64,000 nucleotides of DNA from Homalodisca vitripennis (taxonomy: Eukaryota > Arthropoda > Insecta > Hemiptera > Cicadellidae): contig NC_060214.1 in assembly GCF_021130785.1 (NCBI RefSeq), positions 44,437,001 through 44,501,000 on the forward strand. Direction: 5' to 3'. Each line of letters begins with the position of its first letter. Within the stretch, counting starts at the first letter, position 1. Under the pieces are notes generated by a model that saw nothing but the letters and a program-made list of their open reading frames with translations, was not told where the DNA came from and did no database searches. The position numbers and the translations under genes were made by a program. Below are positions 10,926-24,500 of this stretch, piece by piece.

Positions 10926-13900
10926 TTACAATTCATGTGCTGAATTAAACTATATATCTTCTCCACCTGCACTGCTTAACCTAATAAGTCTGACTGCATA
11001 TATTCATTACTCGTTACTACAATTGAATGTTATGCTGAATAAAAATAAAATATATTACTGATAATTTAATATTTTAAATTTGCTGATTAAGACCGTATAC
11101 GATGTTACCGGTTCATCACATCATCTGTTTATGTTTATGATGAACTAGTTGTGTTTTGTTTTAAAAAGTGGATAGATCTATAACAACGATACAAATATTC
11201 ACAGATATCACTACCATTCACAACTTGACGTAGTAATATTGATAATTACAACATTTTATTTCAAAACTTTTATATATATAACCAACTCCGTAATGTATAT
11301 ACTTAGCATCAAATGAATTACTATTCTTTTGTTTGCAATGTGCAGTGTGAGTTTAGTTCATGGTAAATAGGATATAACAAAAATCTCTATTTTGGTCGAA
11401 ATTAACAATCCGGTATTCCACGAACTGTTACAAAGGCTATATTGGCTTCACACGTGGAAGGAAGGAAACCTTACTGTCTGACCCAGATATTGATGACAGA
11501 TACATTGTTTAGTTAACTTCTAAGAATATTTTTCAAACCAAACAATACGTGTATAGCAATTGTTCGACTAATAAATATCAGTTCTTTCAATATGTTTTCC
11601 GTTAGCTAAAATGGATGTAGTAGTCATGTTCATATGAACAAAATAATAAGAACCCGTTGAAGTCCGAATCTTGTCACACAAGTGTGACCGTTACTATAGA
11701 ATATGTAAGATATTTCACCACGAGATCTGGTATTAGCACAAATGCAGGGTGTTTCAACACTACTGAACTGGTCACTATAAACTTTCATAATGTTCCGTGG
11801 ACAAAGAAGAACTAAGCACAAGAAATGGTTAGCTTCCTTTAGTGTAAACGTTTTAAGTTCCTGGCATTTTGAAAGTCACTTTTTTAAGTCTGAGCAATTT
11901 TTTTTGATTTAAACATTCTGTCAATATAAAGAATTTTAAAAATTTTGTTAAAGTTTTTAGAATAATTAAATCATTTTTAAATAAAAACCAAATAGAGAAG
12001 AAAATTTTATAAATGAAAAAACTATATTATTCTAATTAGGGGTTTTTGTTCCTATTTGTCAATTGAAAACTATACTAAGGTTTGTTACGAGGATTTCGAA
12101 GAAACATTTTTTATAAGCTGCTAACAGTAAAGAACTAAACTTATGATCTCTGTGACTTTTAAGAACAAATATTGACCATTGAGAGAACGAGGTACGTGAA
12201 AACTTATCTGAGGTCAAGTGCCGTACAGTTTTTAACGAACAGATACAAAAATAGTAATGAGAAATTTAATTTCGATGGTTCTTATAATACACATTATTTA
12301 GTAAAAGGGACACGTATTGGAAAAGTCGTAGTTCAGTTGAAAGTATCTAATGCAATTCATGGTATAACTAAATGATTACTAACATTTCCATCGGTTATGA
12401 TGACTTATGTGCTACAACACGAAATTAATTGTTACTGTAAATGGATTCAGTCCATTTAAGGAAGAATACGTTAACTATTCTAAGAAGGGAATGTGTGAGT
12501 TCTGCCTGTATGTTAAAGACATGCACATTTATCACCCTTTACACGTAACAAATTATGTAGCCTATAACTGAAGATCACTAATATTCTTCCCACTGCTATC
12601 GGTATTTGCAGAAATAGACTAAATCTAAAGCAAATAATATCCAACAATATTTAAATAGCCTATAAAATACTAATTCCCTGATTGTTAACGCCAAAGAAAT
12701 GGGTTTGATGGAAAAAAGCTGAGAATAACTATAATAATTTACAGATGTAATGTGCCATTAAATCTTAATCCAGCTAATGATAACAGGGTTTTCAGAGCAT
12801 AAAATACCTCAATTGTTTAAAATAGTAATATTCCACAGTAAATATTTAAAGTAATAACTTTATAAATGAGTAAAAATCCTATATGCATTTAAATTATTTT
12901 AACACATATTTTTAATTCGTTATGATACAAATGAATGAAATAAGATCCAATCAGATGATAATACATAATAAAATATCTCAATTGAACATTTAGTTGGTAA
13001 TATAATAATTTATCTGAAATAAAGCTAGTATATGCTTTGGCAAGATACAAATCAATAGCATTTTTATCAATATTGTCTGTTTTAGGAATCAGATTTAAAG
13101 ATTATGTTAATTGCGGATGAAAATGTAATAAATAGGTGTTGTTGCAAAGCGAAAACAAACTTTTCAGGCAGATCTAATAATTATAATTAAAGTTTTTTAT
13201 ACGAAGCGCTGCTCATGGCAACAACTTTTTCACTTCACATGGTGATCGATAAATAAATATAATCTACCTAAGCAGCATTCTACGTGCTCTCTTTTCAAAC
13301 AGTCAATCTTCAGGGCAATACTACGCGCCCTGAAAAACCGTCAATCTAAAAGTCATAAGCCAAAGTTTTGAAGACTACACTTTTGGGTAAATATTACGAC
13401 TTTTTGTCCACTATGATAGGAAGCAATACAACTCTAAGAGACGGTGATTACCTACTTCACCCTACCTGTTACCTAATCGTCATATAAACTATTAGTTTTT
13501 GCTAATTTATTTCTTTTCCTAATGTAAAACTGCATAACAAATACAGACGAGTTTTAAAGCCTAATGGAATGGTTAAATACTCAGCTATGGTAAAATGAAT
13601 ACAAATAAAATATGAATACCTGTTCTCAAATTATTAGGAATTAAATGATTTCAGTTGCCTTATAGCGAGAATAGTAAATGAACAAACAACAATTCATCGA
13701 TGATTATAAATGGTCTGTTTTTAGTTTTAAGTACATTTAGTAATAGTCTTACTATTTATTAGTTGTTTATAATTGAAACGATGAGATTCCTTCCCTCAAA
13801 TTATAATTCAAATTTTCATAGCCGAACCAATCCTGTGCTCGCTTCGCTCGCCTTGGCCAGTAGGGCTGCACCTCTCATGACGCCATAGTCGTTGCTCTCG

Positions 13901-14606
13901 ACAGGATCTATCATTTCAATATAGATTATACTTCTGTCATTTGTACGGTTATTTAGTTTTATTTTATATTATACATATTTTCTCAACGCTTTTACTCGTT
14001 ACTGGTTAATGTAAGTTACATCCGATGTCCTTGGAACTAAATTCTTGGTGGATTAATAATCTAATTGGCATGCGTATTAATTTTTCCCTCGGGAACTTTG
14101 TAGCCGACCATCTGCGGCTTAGAAAAACCTCGCGCCATGTCCGTTAGTAAAATTTATATTTTTGTATTAGAAATTAGTCCTTTCATGCGATACATGAAAC
14201 TTTTAACGTAATGTAAAGTATAGTTGTAAACATTAAAGTAACTTACCTTGCTTTATGTTTTATTTGGCGGATTAATGGATAATAGTATGGATATTACAAT
14301 AATGTTAAGTTAAATTTTATCAGCAATGCAACATATTCTGATGGCATTATCCATGGTGTTCAAGATATGGATAAATAGCTACTCTCTTTTATATGTCCAT
14401 AGCTTTATGTAGTATGTTGACGTATATGTTTGTTTAAAGAGATAAAATATACTATTGAAAGTGTAAAAATAGTGTCCTTTTAATATTTGTAAGGCAGCTT
14501 ACAAGAAAATACATTAAGAATTCAACATAAAGATAACTATTAAAAATACAACAATTTTGATAATGTACTTTTTTAAAGGGGCGATAAATAGGTGTATACC
14601 ATTGTT
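10926..14606. other. AT-rich stretch, nothing assigned
   Basis: No supported gene. Two spots differ in composition: about 13,820-13,910, with the self-complementary GCTCGCTTCGCTCGCC, and about 14,085-14,145. Both could be eroded transposon ends. A 67-codon open frame at 12,172-12,375 has no recognisable motif. Confidence 0.4.
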
Positions 14607-14790
14607 GTGCAATCCACTTCAGTCATACTTCGATAGTATTTCATATGCATTAATTTCGTTGTTTTCAAAATACTAACGAACGAAATAATAGGTAACTGTG
14701 GAATCCACTTCAACTATAGTACGATCATTTTCATACGCATTTATTAGGTTATCATCAAAATAACAATGTGTATTTTTTGTTACGTGTTCA
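14607..14790. repeat. Two-copy tandem duplication, ~91-bp unit
   Basis: The unit starts at GTGCAATCCACTTC (14,607) and again at GTGGAATCCACTTC (14,698). Both run through a TTTCATAYGCATT block and a CAAAATA block. The copies have diverged by substitutions. Confidence 0.75.
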
Positions 14791-16379
14791 TGTACAAAGA
14801 AACTATAGTTAAATAGGAATACATAGTGTTTCCTTCAATTCCGGAATAAAATTTGTGTCAATCATGTTGTTAAGCATTAAGTTATTAATGGCAATTATAA
14901 TTTCTGAAATATTGTAGGTGTTAGTACATACTTATGAATATATGGGTAAGGTTATTATTATATGGAAATATATTATTATAAAATAACTATTTATCTTTAT
15001 AATTATCCTTCAATTATACTCAATCTTACGTCAAATATTCTTTATAAAAGAACTGAAATCTAAAGAAACGCGTTCAGATTTCAAGGTTTACGATAGTTCG
15101 GAGTATGCGGCACGATGTAATATTGAATGCCGGGAATAAGCTCTGCAAATACATCATACCAATTTGTTCAAGCCAATCTCTGTCTCATCAGCTAATTGCT
15201 GCTGAGTCTTGATTGTAGTAGAGAACTTTGTCAATGGTGGGACTGTCTCAGTTTCCCAATAGGTAAAGTTTATTATAATTCACACTTATAGTTTTAAGAC
15301 TCCTCCCCGCACACGGACCTTATTAATTTATGCGGGAAGTACATTCACAATGGTAATAATAACTCATTTTAAATTTAAAAATGTTATGTTTTTGTGAATA
15401 GAAAATTTTCTAGTTTTGAGTTTGACAAACAGCGTAATAATTAACGAATATTTTTTATTTACTATATAATATGTACATTTTATTTGATTAGCAAGATTTA
15501 AATTGTAATCAGTTTTGAGACTATAGGCTATGTCCCACAGGACAGCGACTAGAGCTTCAACTAGATGAAGATGCCTTGGTACAATCATGCCTCAATGTCC
15601 AACAAGTCCGGAATGAACATTAGGTGTAATTTTACGGAAATATTAGAAGGGGAATTGCAAATGATATTAAACATACGAAGTAATCGATTTTTTTAAAATA
15701 TTTGGTATAGTCAAATTTTGGGATATACTATATATCCATCAAGTAATAGTTTAATTTTATTATATCTTCTTTCTTTTTAGGAAGTTATATTTTGTGTTAT
15801 GAAATATCTGTTTATAGTTATTTACGTTTTAAGGTAAACAATATGTTCAAAATTCAGAAAATTCTCGTACCTATCCAATGGTAAAAGTTATTAGTTAATA
15901 CATTTTATAATGAGGTAAAACAAATAAAATACGAGAACGAAGGTGATATACAAAAAGGTAAGTGTCCAAAAGGATACATCAAAGGCAAAAAACGAACAGA
16001 AGTAACGTGCATGTTTCACAGAGTGTGAGAGTGGAGCGGATCTGCGTGTGTGACTGAGCTTGTGTGAGAGGTCACCGGAGAGTCTATACGATAGGGCAAT
16101 ATTCCTTCCCAAGGGGCAGGTCCTGTTTGGCTTCTTTTACTCAATGTGGCAAACTGCAGGATTTAAAGTCGTTTCCTTAATGGATTCAAACTAATGAAAC
16201 CTACTATTTACTATAGTGCGGTTTTAAAATGTATCAGAGTGCTGTAGAAGAATTCACCTACAGTGGCAGGAGTTGGTCTATACCACCAGCGGTTCCAAAT
16301 TGATTTATACGTAACTTTTTTTCAACCCACAGCAAGGTATATTTATTCCAGTGGTACCAATCCAACCTCATTCGCCATG
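14791..16379. other. AT-rich stretch, nothing assigned
   Basis: No supported gene. GC-richer patches at about 15,080-15,260, 15,530-15,610 and 16,015-16,130 break the AT background and may be transposon scraps, but none has a match I can name. Confidence 0.35.
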
Positions 16380-16780
16380 AGTCTTTATTTATTGATGGTT
16401 TATACCTTCCCGTTTAAGCTTTGTTAGTGGAAGAATTAAAGTTCACTAGTATTTGGTTATCTTATAAATTAATGTTAAGGAGTAGCACATCACCACGAAT
16501 AATGTAAAGATATAGATTATAATGGTTTTTCTATTGAGTGTAGGTTACTACGGAGAATGATTCTTGGATTGTAATATATTAATTTAAAGTTCTTTGAATT
16601 CTAAATATTAGGGAGTATTACTTACACCGATATCTCCTGCTCACTTTCACTGGAACAAAGCAACCAATCCTTCTTCCATGGCGTTGTGACTGGGATGATG
16701 ACTGCTATCCCTCGCAAGTGATCTCGACCTCGGGAACCCCTCTAACCCCAACCTTCCTGGTTGTGATTAAGACAGAAAGA
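16380..16780 (+). repeat. Dispersed repeat 'Y', copy 1
   Basis: It aligns with 57,250-57,640 on the same strand. Shared blocks include TGGTTTRTACCTTCCMGTT, AGGAGYRGCACATCACYA and a GC-richer part near CTTCTTCC, ending in CCCCT. Identity is moderate. The family is unknown; no coding frame survives in either copy. Confidence 0.6.
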
Positions 16781-16845
16781 TTCATAAAAGAAGTTAGGTA
16801 AGCCTTTGTTGGATTTTGAAAGAGAAAAGATAACTAGTACTGCTT

Positions 16846-16857
16846 CCCCCCCCCCCC
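16846..16857. repeat. Poly-C run
   Basis: Twelve C in a row, a likely polymorphic or error-prone site. Confidence 0.9.
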
Positions 16858-17594
16858 GAAAATGTTAACGAAACCTATATGTAACAGCAGCTGACTCTAT
16901 GCAAATTCAATGAATTGGTCAGCCATGCTGTGAATAAAAGATGTCGAATTGGTGTCCATTGACTAAATACCTTCAAAACTACTAGAGGATCACCACGAGA
17001 TCTGTATATACCATTTTGGTTAGAAAACACGATATAATAATAATAATAATTTTAAATTAGATAGAACATTACAGATTCAGTGAAACAATGTGTTTTTAAA
17101 TAGGAACTGTTGAAAATTACAATAATTTCATATATACAATACGAAATCGTTTAACACTTTTTTATATTTTATTTGAACAATGTACATTATGCATTCAACG
17201 AATTCATCATCAGGTACTTGTATATGAAGATAAATTAAGTAAATAAGTAATTCAAACCATATGTTTTAAATAATTTGGTGGAAGAATTTTGCATATATTT
17301 TTATATGTAATTAATTTATATCACATATAATTATAATCTTACTTTTATAGCTCTTGAAAAAAAATCCAAAAATGTTCTAAATTAGTGAAATGGATCACAT
17401 GGCTTACTACAAATTGTATTATATTCCTCTCACCTAAAAAATTACTGAATATTAAATAATGTCATCATATTTACAATAACATTCCGGCCAGGTAGCAAGG
17501 ACCAATAACAAATTCCCGACCGGTATCTCACTGATTATGATTGTACCATCAGTCTGATTGCAGACGTGCCTCTGTTACGATAGTTCTCTATAGT
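16858..17594. other. AT-rich stretch, nothing assigned
   Basis: I see no gene or repeat here apart from short A/T runs. Confidence 0.4.
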
Positions 17595-17814
17595 GTTTCT
17601 AAACTGGAAACAATGGATAATTAATTAGTAATTGTGAACTGAACAAAATGTAAAATGACTATATTATTACCATCCAATCAAAGCAAATACATATAATTTT
17701 TATAGTTTCTAAACTCAAAACTCTGGATAAGTAATTAATAATTGTTAACTGAATACATGTAAAACGATTATATTATTTTGTTTACCATGCAATCAAAGCA
17801 AATACATATACTGT
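17595..17814. repeat. Two-copy tandem duplication, ~110-bp unit
   Basis: Units start at GTTTCTAAACT at 17,595 and 17,705 and both end in CAATCAAAGCAAATACATATA. Several substitutions and an indel separate them. Confidence 0.85.
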
Positions 17815-20800
17815 TCGTGTTATCATGCTATTACTCTATTAAAATAAATGAAATACCAAAGTGAAATGTTACATTCAGTATATTGAAAATTGGTTTCTAA
17901 TTCAAAATCCATTCCTAAATGCTTTAATAAATAACAGTTATTATATTTTAATAGGTAACATTTCATATGCTGCTCACTTGTGTCGTAAATGTCACTAATC
18001 TATCTATCAAAAATACGAAACAACACTTAATAGATCATTGCCAATACTACTATTCTTTTATACGTACTGGGTCACTTTATTTTTTGTAAAACGCGAATGT
18101 TAGATAGGTTTTAGAACAGTAAAGGAAATTTCTTGCAGAAACTTTTGTTATAATTTACAGCTAAATATACCATACAAATGTATTTAAAGCTTTTTCGTTA
18201 AAAATGTATAGTTGGAATAGTGCAGATTTTTGGATTCGATGTGAGTGTAATGATCATTTATGCAAAACAAACAAACAGGATCCTCACAAGAGCGTACGTA
18301 TTTGGCAAGTAGCTCTACGTTCAAGAAGATACCAAAGATTGTAAGTGAAAAGTCTTGTCTTACATGAACTGTTTAGTTCTTTACCTGAGGCTGAGCTCCA
18401 CAATGAACGTGAAACAGATTTGTATGAGGTATTGCTTAGCCTTATGTAAGATAAGTTCAAATTATTGTTAAAGTTCCATGGAAATTGTCTTGTGATACAG
18501 GTTAATAATAATTTGATAATACGTGTTCAATGATTGCGGTTTAATACAGACACGACAATAGAAAAACTTGAGAATAGGGTAACCTAATAATATATTACAG
18601 TTTTTAAAATAACTAAAATTTTAGGTTTATTAAAGGCCATTAAAGAATAGTTGTTTACGATTAAAAATCTTTTTCAAATGAGAAACCCAACTCTGATTTT
18701 AAACTCTAGAGGTTAAAGTATTTCTGACAGTCCATCTGCCCGATTATACTTTAGTTATTATTAATCCAAGGAAGAACCTAGTAAATTGGGTTCAACAGAC
18801 CTCAAGTTATTACGTTCCTCTATCTGTCTGTCTATTTGCATGTCTGTGCAAGAACCCTTGGTAGTCGGATCTTTGATTCTTTAAACTTGGTACTTAGGAT
18901 TCTCTTGAGCCAAGCATGAATTGTGTTATGTAGTCGTTAATACTAGTGGTCAAAGGGCAGTCCGTTTTTCAATGCAATGACTCCGTTCTGTCGAGTGCTT
19001 AAATACTGTATTTATTTATTTAATACGGCTTTTTTATTTTAATTACGAAATATTTGGCACCAATATTTATTTGTAGTTTTTGTACTTTTGTGTCAAAACG
19101 TTGGGATAAAAGAATAACTGATACAGGTGGGGTAAATGAACGTGGGTTTTAGAGCCCTTATAACTGTAACTGTGTTTTAGATACACTTGAAAGTGTATCA
19201 ATTTAGTTCGTCTATTTGAAATTACGTTGAAAGTTAAAGTTTCTATGCTACTACTACAACACTACTACTACTATAGAACAATAGTAACATACGAAATTAC
19301 TGCAATGAAAATATATATTTTAAACGCCATTTAAAATGTATATTATCCGGAAACATAAAAATAATTAAATATATGTGATAAAAAAGGATTTACTTAACAA
19401 TATTTGTTGTGAGAGTAATGTATGTCGCTTCTGTTAGATTTAATTAATATTTCAGGTTTTTCTACATAGTTTATTTCTACTATCGTACCTTAGATATTGG
19501 CCAATTTGGAACTAATTGAACTGCTCTAAAACCATAGTTTTCAGTATTAATTTTTACAACACGGTTATACTTATTTTTAAAATTAAGTCATAGCTATATA
19601 TAACGCAATTGTAGATTACTTTAAAATGTTTTACGTAACTTTTGATAGTCATTTCCAGATTCTTATTTCAATAACATACCCTTTTTTAAATATATTGAAA
19701 TGCAAACATAATCGATAAATATTTGGCTAATTGTATTATTTTATTCCACTGATAATTTTTTAAAGCTGAAGAAAATTAGGAGTAAAGGAATTAAACGCCT
19801 AATGAGTTCCCGCTGGAGCGTGGATCTATTGGGATTTGCGATTAATTGTTCCTCACTGTTTAACTAAAGACCCGCTTTCGTTTTTAAAACCAATCCGTGG
19901 AGCATTATTTTCTCTTTATATATTACTCTTAGCTATTTTGAATATCTTCAAATTTTAATCTACATTTTAAATACAAATTAGTAAATTGCAGTTATATTAC
20001 ACAATTAAATTTTTATGAATATAATTGCAACGTTAAGTATTAATATACCACTGCTAGCCCAATTATCATAGGTTTCTGTCTGAAACTGTAGAAAACTATA
20101 ATGCTCAAATCTAATAACTTCCAATTGAAATACAATTACATGCATATGTATGTGCGATCTTATTATAAGTTGCAAATTGCAAAGATTTAATAAGTTAACG
20201 AAGCGTCGTATTAACTTGATCTGACGAAGAAGGAAAATAGGTATTAAAAATATGCATACTTGATGCCAAACACAATCCTATAATTTAATTTAGCAAGTAA
20301 TTTTGGTGCTATAATACAGTATTTTACTTTATATATAGCATTCTACTATGATAATGCTCCGAAATGTTTCCGGCAATCTTTAGGGCGGTAATTATTGATT
20401 GTTAGAAGCAAATGTTTAGTTACAACATTTATAAATCCAATAGCATTTAGGTACGATTTAGTAGAACCTTGCACTCTGGAGGCTGGATAAAATCTATTTC
20501 TATCTTTCTGTCTGTTTGTCTTTGTGTTTATTCGAATGATATTTAGAATCTACAAAATATGTAGGTGTAGTCCTCAGTAAATTTAAATCAGACTTAACAC
20601 TTTAGTGTATTTTACTGTATTAGTATAAGAATCTTTTTGCGTTTATTTAGTTTAGTTTAATTACATAAGCACTTTTAAATGTTTTCAATGCACTAACCAA
20701 GAGTTTCTATGTACTACTGATATGTAGTGTCTTGTATTTAATTGTATTAGCTGTTACATGCGGCTTCGCACGCAATATTTAGAATCTAAGTCCTTATAAA

Positions 20801-20967
20801 AAGCAATTACGATGTACTATGATGGGAGTCCTACAAACATTTTAAAAGTAAGTAGGTATACATCAGGTAGATATTATTTAAGTTCGTGGTAAATAGTATC
20901 AGAGTTTTACTTAATTATTATATCATGTTTGGCACAGGAGAATTTCTGTTTCTAATTAATTACATAC
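17815..20967. other. AT-rich stretch with repeat heads
   Basis: No gene is supported. Two short heads rich in CTGTCTGT (about 18,815-18,850 and 20,500-20,530), each preceded by a GAACC..., look like starts of one dispersed family. The second leads into the repeat unit at 20,968 and the tail at 21,230. Confidence 0.4.
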
Positions 20968-21215
20968 ACAACGTCACAGCTTAATCTGCCTTGTAATCCC
21001 AATAAAAAAATACAAATTTCGGATCACACAGGTCTCGGAAACTTACATTGGTCAAAAAGCGTATATTTCCAGTCCTTGTCATATATTTCAGGTCTGAGAT
21101 ATTTCTAGTACCATAGTAGAGTTTGTCTTTTTGTTCTGACGAATAACAAATATATATACTTACATAGGACTGAGATGCCTACTTTGGTTAGAAAGGGCCT
21201 ACCTAAGACCGTTTA
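20968..21215 (+). repeat. ~230-bp dispersed unit 'S', copy 1
   Basis: Starts near ACGTCACAG and runs through CCTTGTCATATA, TTTCYAGTA, GTTTGYCTT, CTGACGAA and GACTGAGA blocks. The same ordered blocks recur from 23,531, 23,780, 58,795 and 59,045. It is non-coding in every copy, and the family is unnamed here. Confidence 0.6.
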
Positions 21216-21229
21216 AATTCGAATGTAAA

Positions 21230-21445
21230 AAAACTAATTTTTCAATTTGAATTCGACTTTATTTGGTGAAATGAGTGTGTTATGGGTGGTAAAAATGACT
21301 CTAAATGTTAATTCAGACCAAAAGCTATACCTGTTCCAATTTTCAGCACAATCCGTATAGCAGTTTCAGCCCTATTCGAGGACAAACCTCTAAACATGCA
21401 TACATACAAATATCCGAACATTCAAACTTTGTTTATTAGGTTAAT
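21230..21445 (+). repeat. SINE/RTE-like 3' tail remnant
   Basis: The text around 21,320-21,440 (CAATTTTCAGCACAATCCGT..., then CATGCATACATACAAATATCC) resembles the ends of short dispersed insect elements that close with CATACATACA runs. This likeness is recalled, not computed. It may be the tail of the element whose head is at about 20,450. Confidence 0.35.
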
Positions 21446-21589
21446 AGCCTTTATTTATATACATACGAATAATAATACTTTACCTTACTGAAGATATTAT
21501 ATTTTTAATCAATGTAAATTAAAACCACCGTTACAATACAAAATGAGCAATACTGCTGAGAAGCTGTGATGTTTTATATTGTTATTATT

Positions 21590-24500
21590 TAAAATAATAA
21601 AATAAATAGACAGCAGTAAATAACGCATTCATCGACAACAACTAAGTAATTCCTCAATAAACTCATTAAAGAAACTTGAAGTGTGTTGAAGACGGTACGC
21701 GGGAGCCTTGACCTGGAATTAATTCACTTTCTCTTAAAATCATTCAAACATAAAGTTTCCCTTTCAGAAGCTTTCAATTAAATTACAACAATTTAACATT
21801 AAATTCTTAGTACTCGATATTATATAAACAAAACGAATTAAATTTATTACAATAATCCTGTATATATATCTTTTTCTTTGGTATTACAGATCCAACGAGT
21901 GTTACTTTTGAAAGCTGTGTTAATAGTCTAAAAACTAATAAATATGTTTTAGGAACATAATTCAAACCTAAATGACATTATTCATTATTGCTGGTTATAC
22001 ATAACAGTAGTCTGGTACAATTTTCTCAAGCCTTTAAACTGGCTTCGATGGAAAAAAGTACTCCACTTCGTGGAAATTGAATCTACAACTCTTCTTTGGC
22101 CAATTCTAACACTATAGAAGTAAACGCTTTTAGGCTTTTAACTGTATGTTCTCCTCTATAGAAGTGAATAATAAAGAAAATTACAAGTTATCTAGAAACC
22201 AATCTACTGTTGTATGACTAAGTTGTCATTTGTATACATGATTTGATGGTTTTTGACTTTTTTGATGGTTTTATAATGCTGCTGTTAAATCCCGAGTAAC
22301 TTTCATTCCGCAATATCAATAGATGCACACTTAATTAATTGACATTGTACAAAAATAATTGTAATAAATTTGAGCTTGAGCCGGATTTGTTGGGTAATTA
22401 TTAACGAGACTATCACTCAAGATAGAGTATTTACTTCCGAAATCACTTGAAATTCCAAGGTAATGCCATTTCAGAGAAGTCTGTTACGTGACATGTGGCT
22501 CTCCTCCTCTCTTGTGCTATAAATTAAAAACAGTTTGCAATTTTGGGCTTAAATGTTGATTAATACAATTTATCATTAGCGTAACTCTAACTATGCATAA
22601 ATTAAGATAATTCATGCATCCATACAGAAAGCCGATCAATGTTTCTTGACTACAGTTAATATAAAATATCCTTGTTGCATCTAAGGGATACTAAACTATA
22701 CAATATACTATATAACACGAACTATATAATACAACAAAGGATACTGGACAGTATCCTGGTTAAGCATAATATAATAGGGAATGCAGTTGGATATATGTTC
22801 TAATACTAATAAAAATAAGGAATTCCTAGAGATAATATTTCAGTATATTTTAAATCTCAGTAGTATTTAAAAAAAGGGAAAAATATAACTCACATACTTG
22901 CTCAAGAAATTTTGTTCAATGTCATCAGCTGTTCATTATGTTGCTAGACGCAACGTCACAATCAAGATTATGCTATCTAACTATAAGCTTGTTACAAATC
23001 ATCGGATTTCTTAATTGGCACTCCAAAATGATACGGCATGGACATTTTTTCTCAACCCTGTCACTTATGTCGTAAGCTTACAATGTACATAAAATTTGGA
23101 CTTCTTGACATTTCTGTTTACGATAATATTAATAACCACTTTCCTTACTTTTTTTTCCTATAACAATATGGTGGAAGAAAATAACGAAATTTTCAAGCAG
23201 TTTTAGTAGAGTATCTAAGAGCACATGTTATGGTTGTTCCATCTTGTGTTAAATTTAGGTCGATACTGTAAATGAATTGATATATTTTAAAAGTACTTGG
23301 TAACCGTAGTTCACATGAATTTTTTTTACTCGAAATCGTTAAAATACTTAGTAAAGAGCTTTTAATATATTATGAGTCCCATTAAATTTTATAAATATAT
23401 GTAGGCATACATTACATAGATATTATGAAATGTTCATAGTTCATATTTTCAGACAATTAAGCTGACTCTAACGTTATGTCTTGAACGTGTACGTACAGGC
23501 CTTTCTAATTCGAAATTCATTGTATTTATAACGTCACAGTTGAGTTTGATTTTTTTACTCAATCAAAAACATACAAATCCACAGGTTTTGAAAACCTAAT
23601 TCGATAAAACAGCGTTTACATATAGCCCTTGTCATATACTTCTGGTTTCTGTTATTTCCAGTAACACGTTTGCCTTACTGTTGTGACGAAAATAACGTAC
23701 ACACATACTTATGACTGAGAGGCTCACTTTTATTATAAGAGTCTTAGTTCCGGATGTTTAATTCATGTACGGTTGTCTCAGTTTGCCTTATTCCAGTGAA
23801 TAAATCTGTATACGTACATAGGTATCTGACAAATCTATTTCTGTAAAAAAGTGTCTACTTCTAGCTCTTGTAATACACTTTCTGTCTAAAATACTTCTTG
23901 TGCAATAGGTGAGTTTGCCTTGTTACACACAACATAAAATCGTCGGACTGGAAAAGATTTTACGGCCTAATGGGAAAAGCTAACTTCTTCCTATCTACTT
24001 ACGGTATAAGAAAGAAATCCTTGTTAAATTTACGGAACATTTCTGTTATAAAAGTAATTCCTTTCAGTCAGTAGAATGGCAAATAATGGATATTTGAGGC
24101 ATGTTATTATTTATTTCTCTGCTTTTTTATAAATCGCTGGTAAATTTCCATATCAAAATGTTAGTTTTTTAGTACCTTAAGTGAAAAAAATTCACAACGT
24201 TGATCATTGAAGCAATCTGGAATAAACTTTATATATTAAATTTTCAATTCGTTTCTAAATTACACTATAGATAATTTTTAAATTAACATTTTTTTCAGCC
24301 AGACTTGTCTAAATGAAGATGTCAATAGCTGATTAGGGTCAATTAAACTTAGATTACGAAACATAAAAACAAAATAATTTTCTTCACTGAAATATATTCA
24401 TAGTACATTTTCTAATCTTTCTCTTCTTATAGTCTTTACTTAGATTTCAACTAAGTTTTACAAAAGTGAGCTGTTTTGGTCGAGGCGTTCTCTAACATAG
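21590..24500 (+). repeat. Duplicated non-coding segment, copy A
   Basis: Collinear with 55,920-59,825 in the same orientation, diverged but clear. Anchors: AGTTGTCATTTGTATACATG (22,221) with 56,513; TCAGAGAAGTCTGTTACGTG (22,471) with 57,861; the GTCGGACTG...ACGGCCTAAYGGG block (about 23,942) with 59,229; and a GGTCGAG block at 24,479. Copy A lacks about 1.1 kb that copy B holds between 56,560 and 57,840. No open frame is shared, so I call it non-coding. It may be an old segmental duplication or two copies of a large decayed element. Confidence 0.75.
23531..23965 (+). repeat. 'S' units, copies 2 and 3
   Basis: Two successive units (from 23,531 and about 23,780) share the ordered blocks of the unit at 20,968, including CCTTGTCATATA, TTTCCAGTAACA and GTTTGCCTT. 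They lie inside duplicated segment A. Confidence 0.6.
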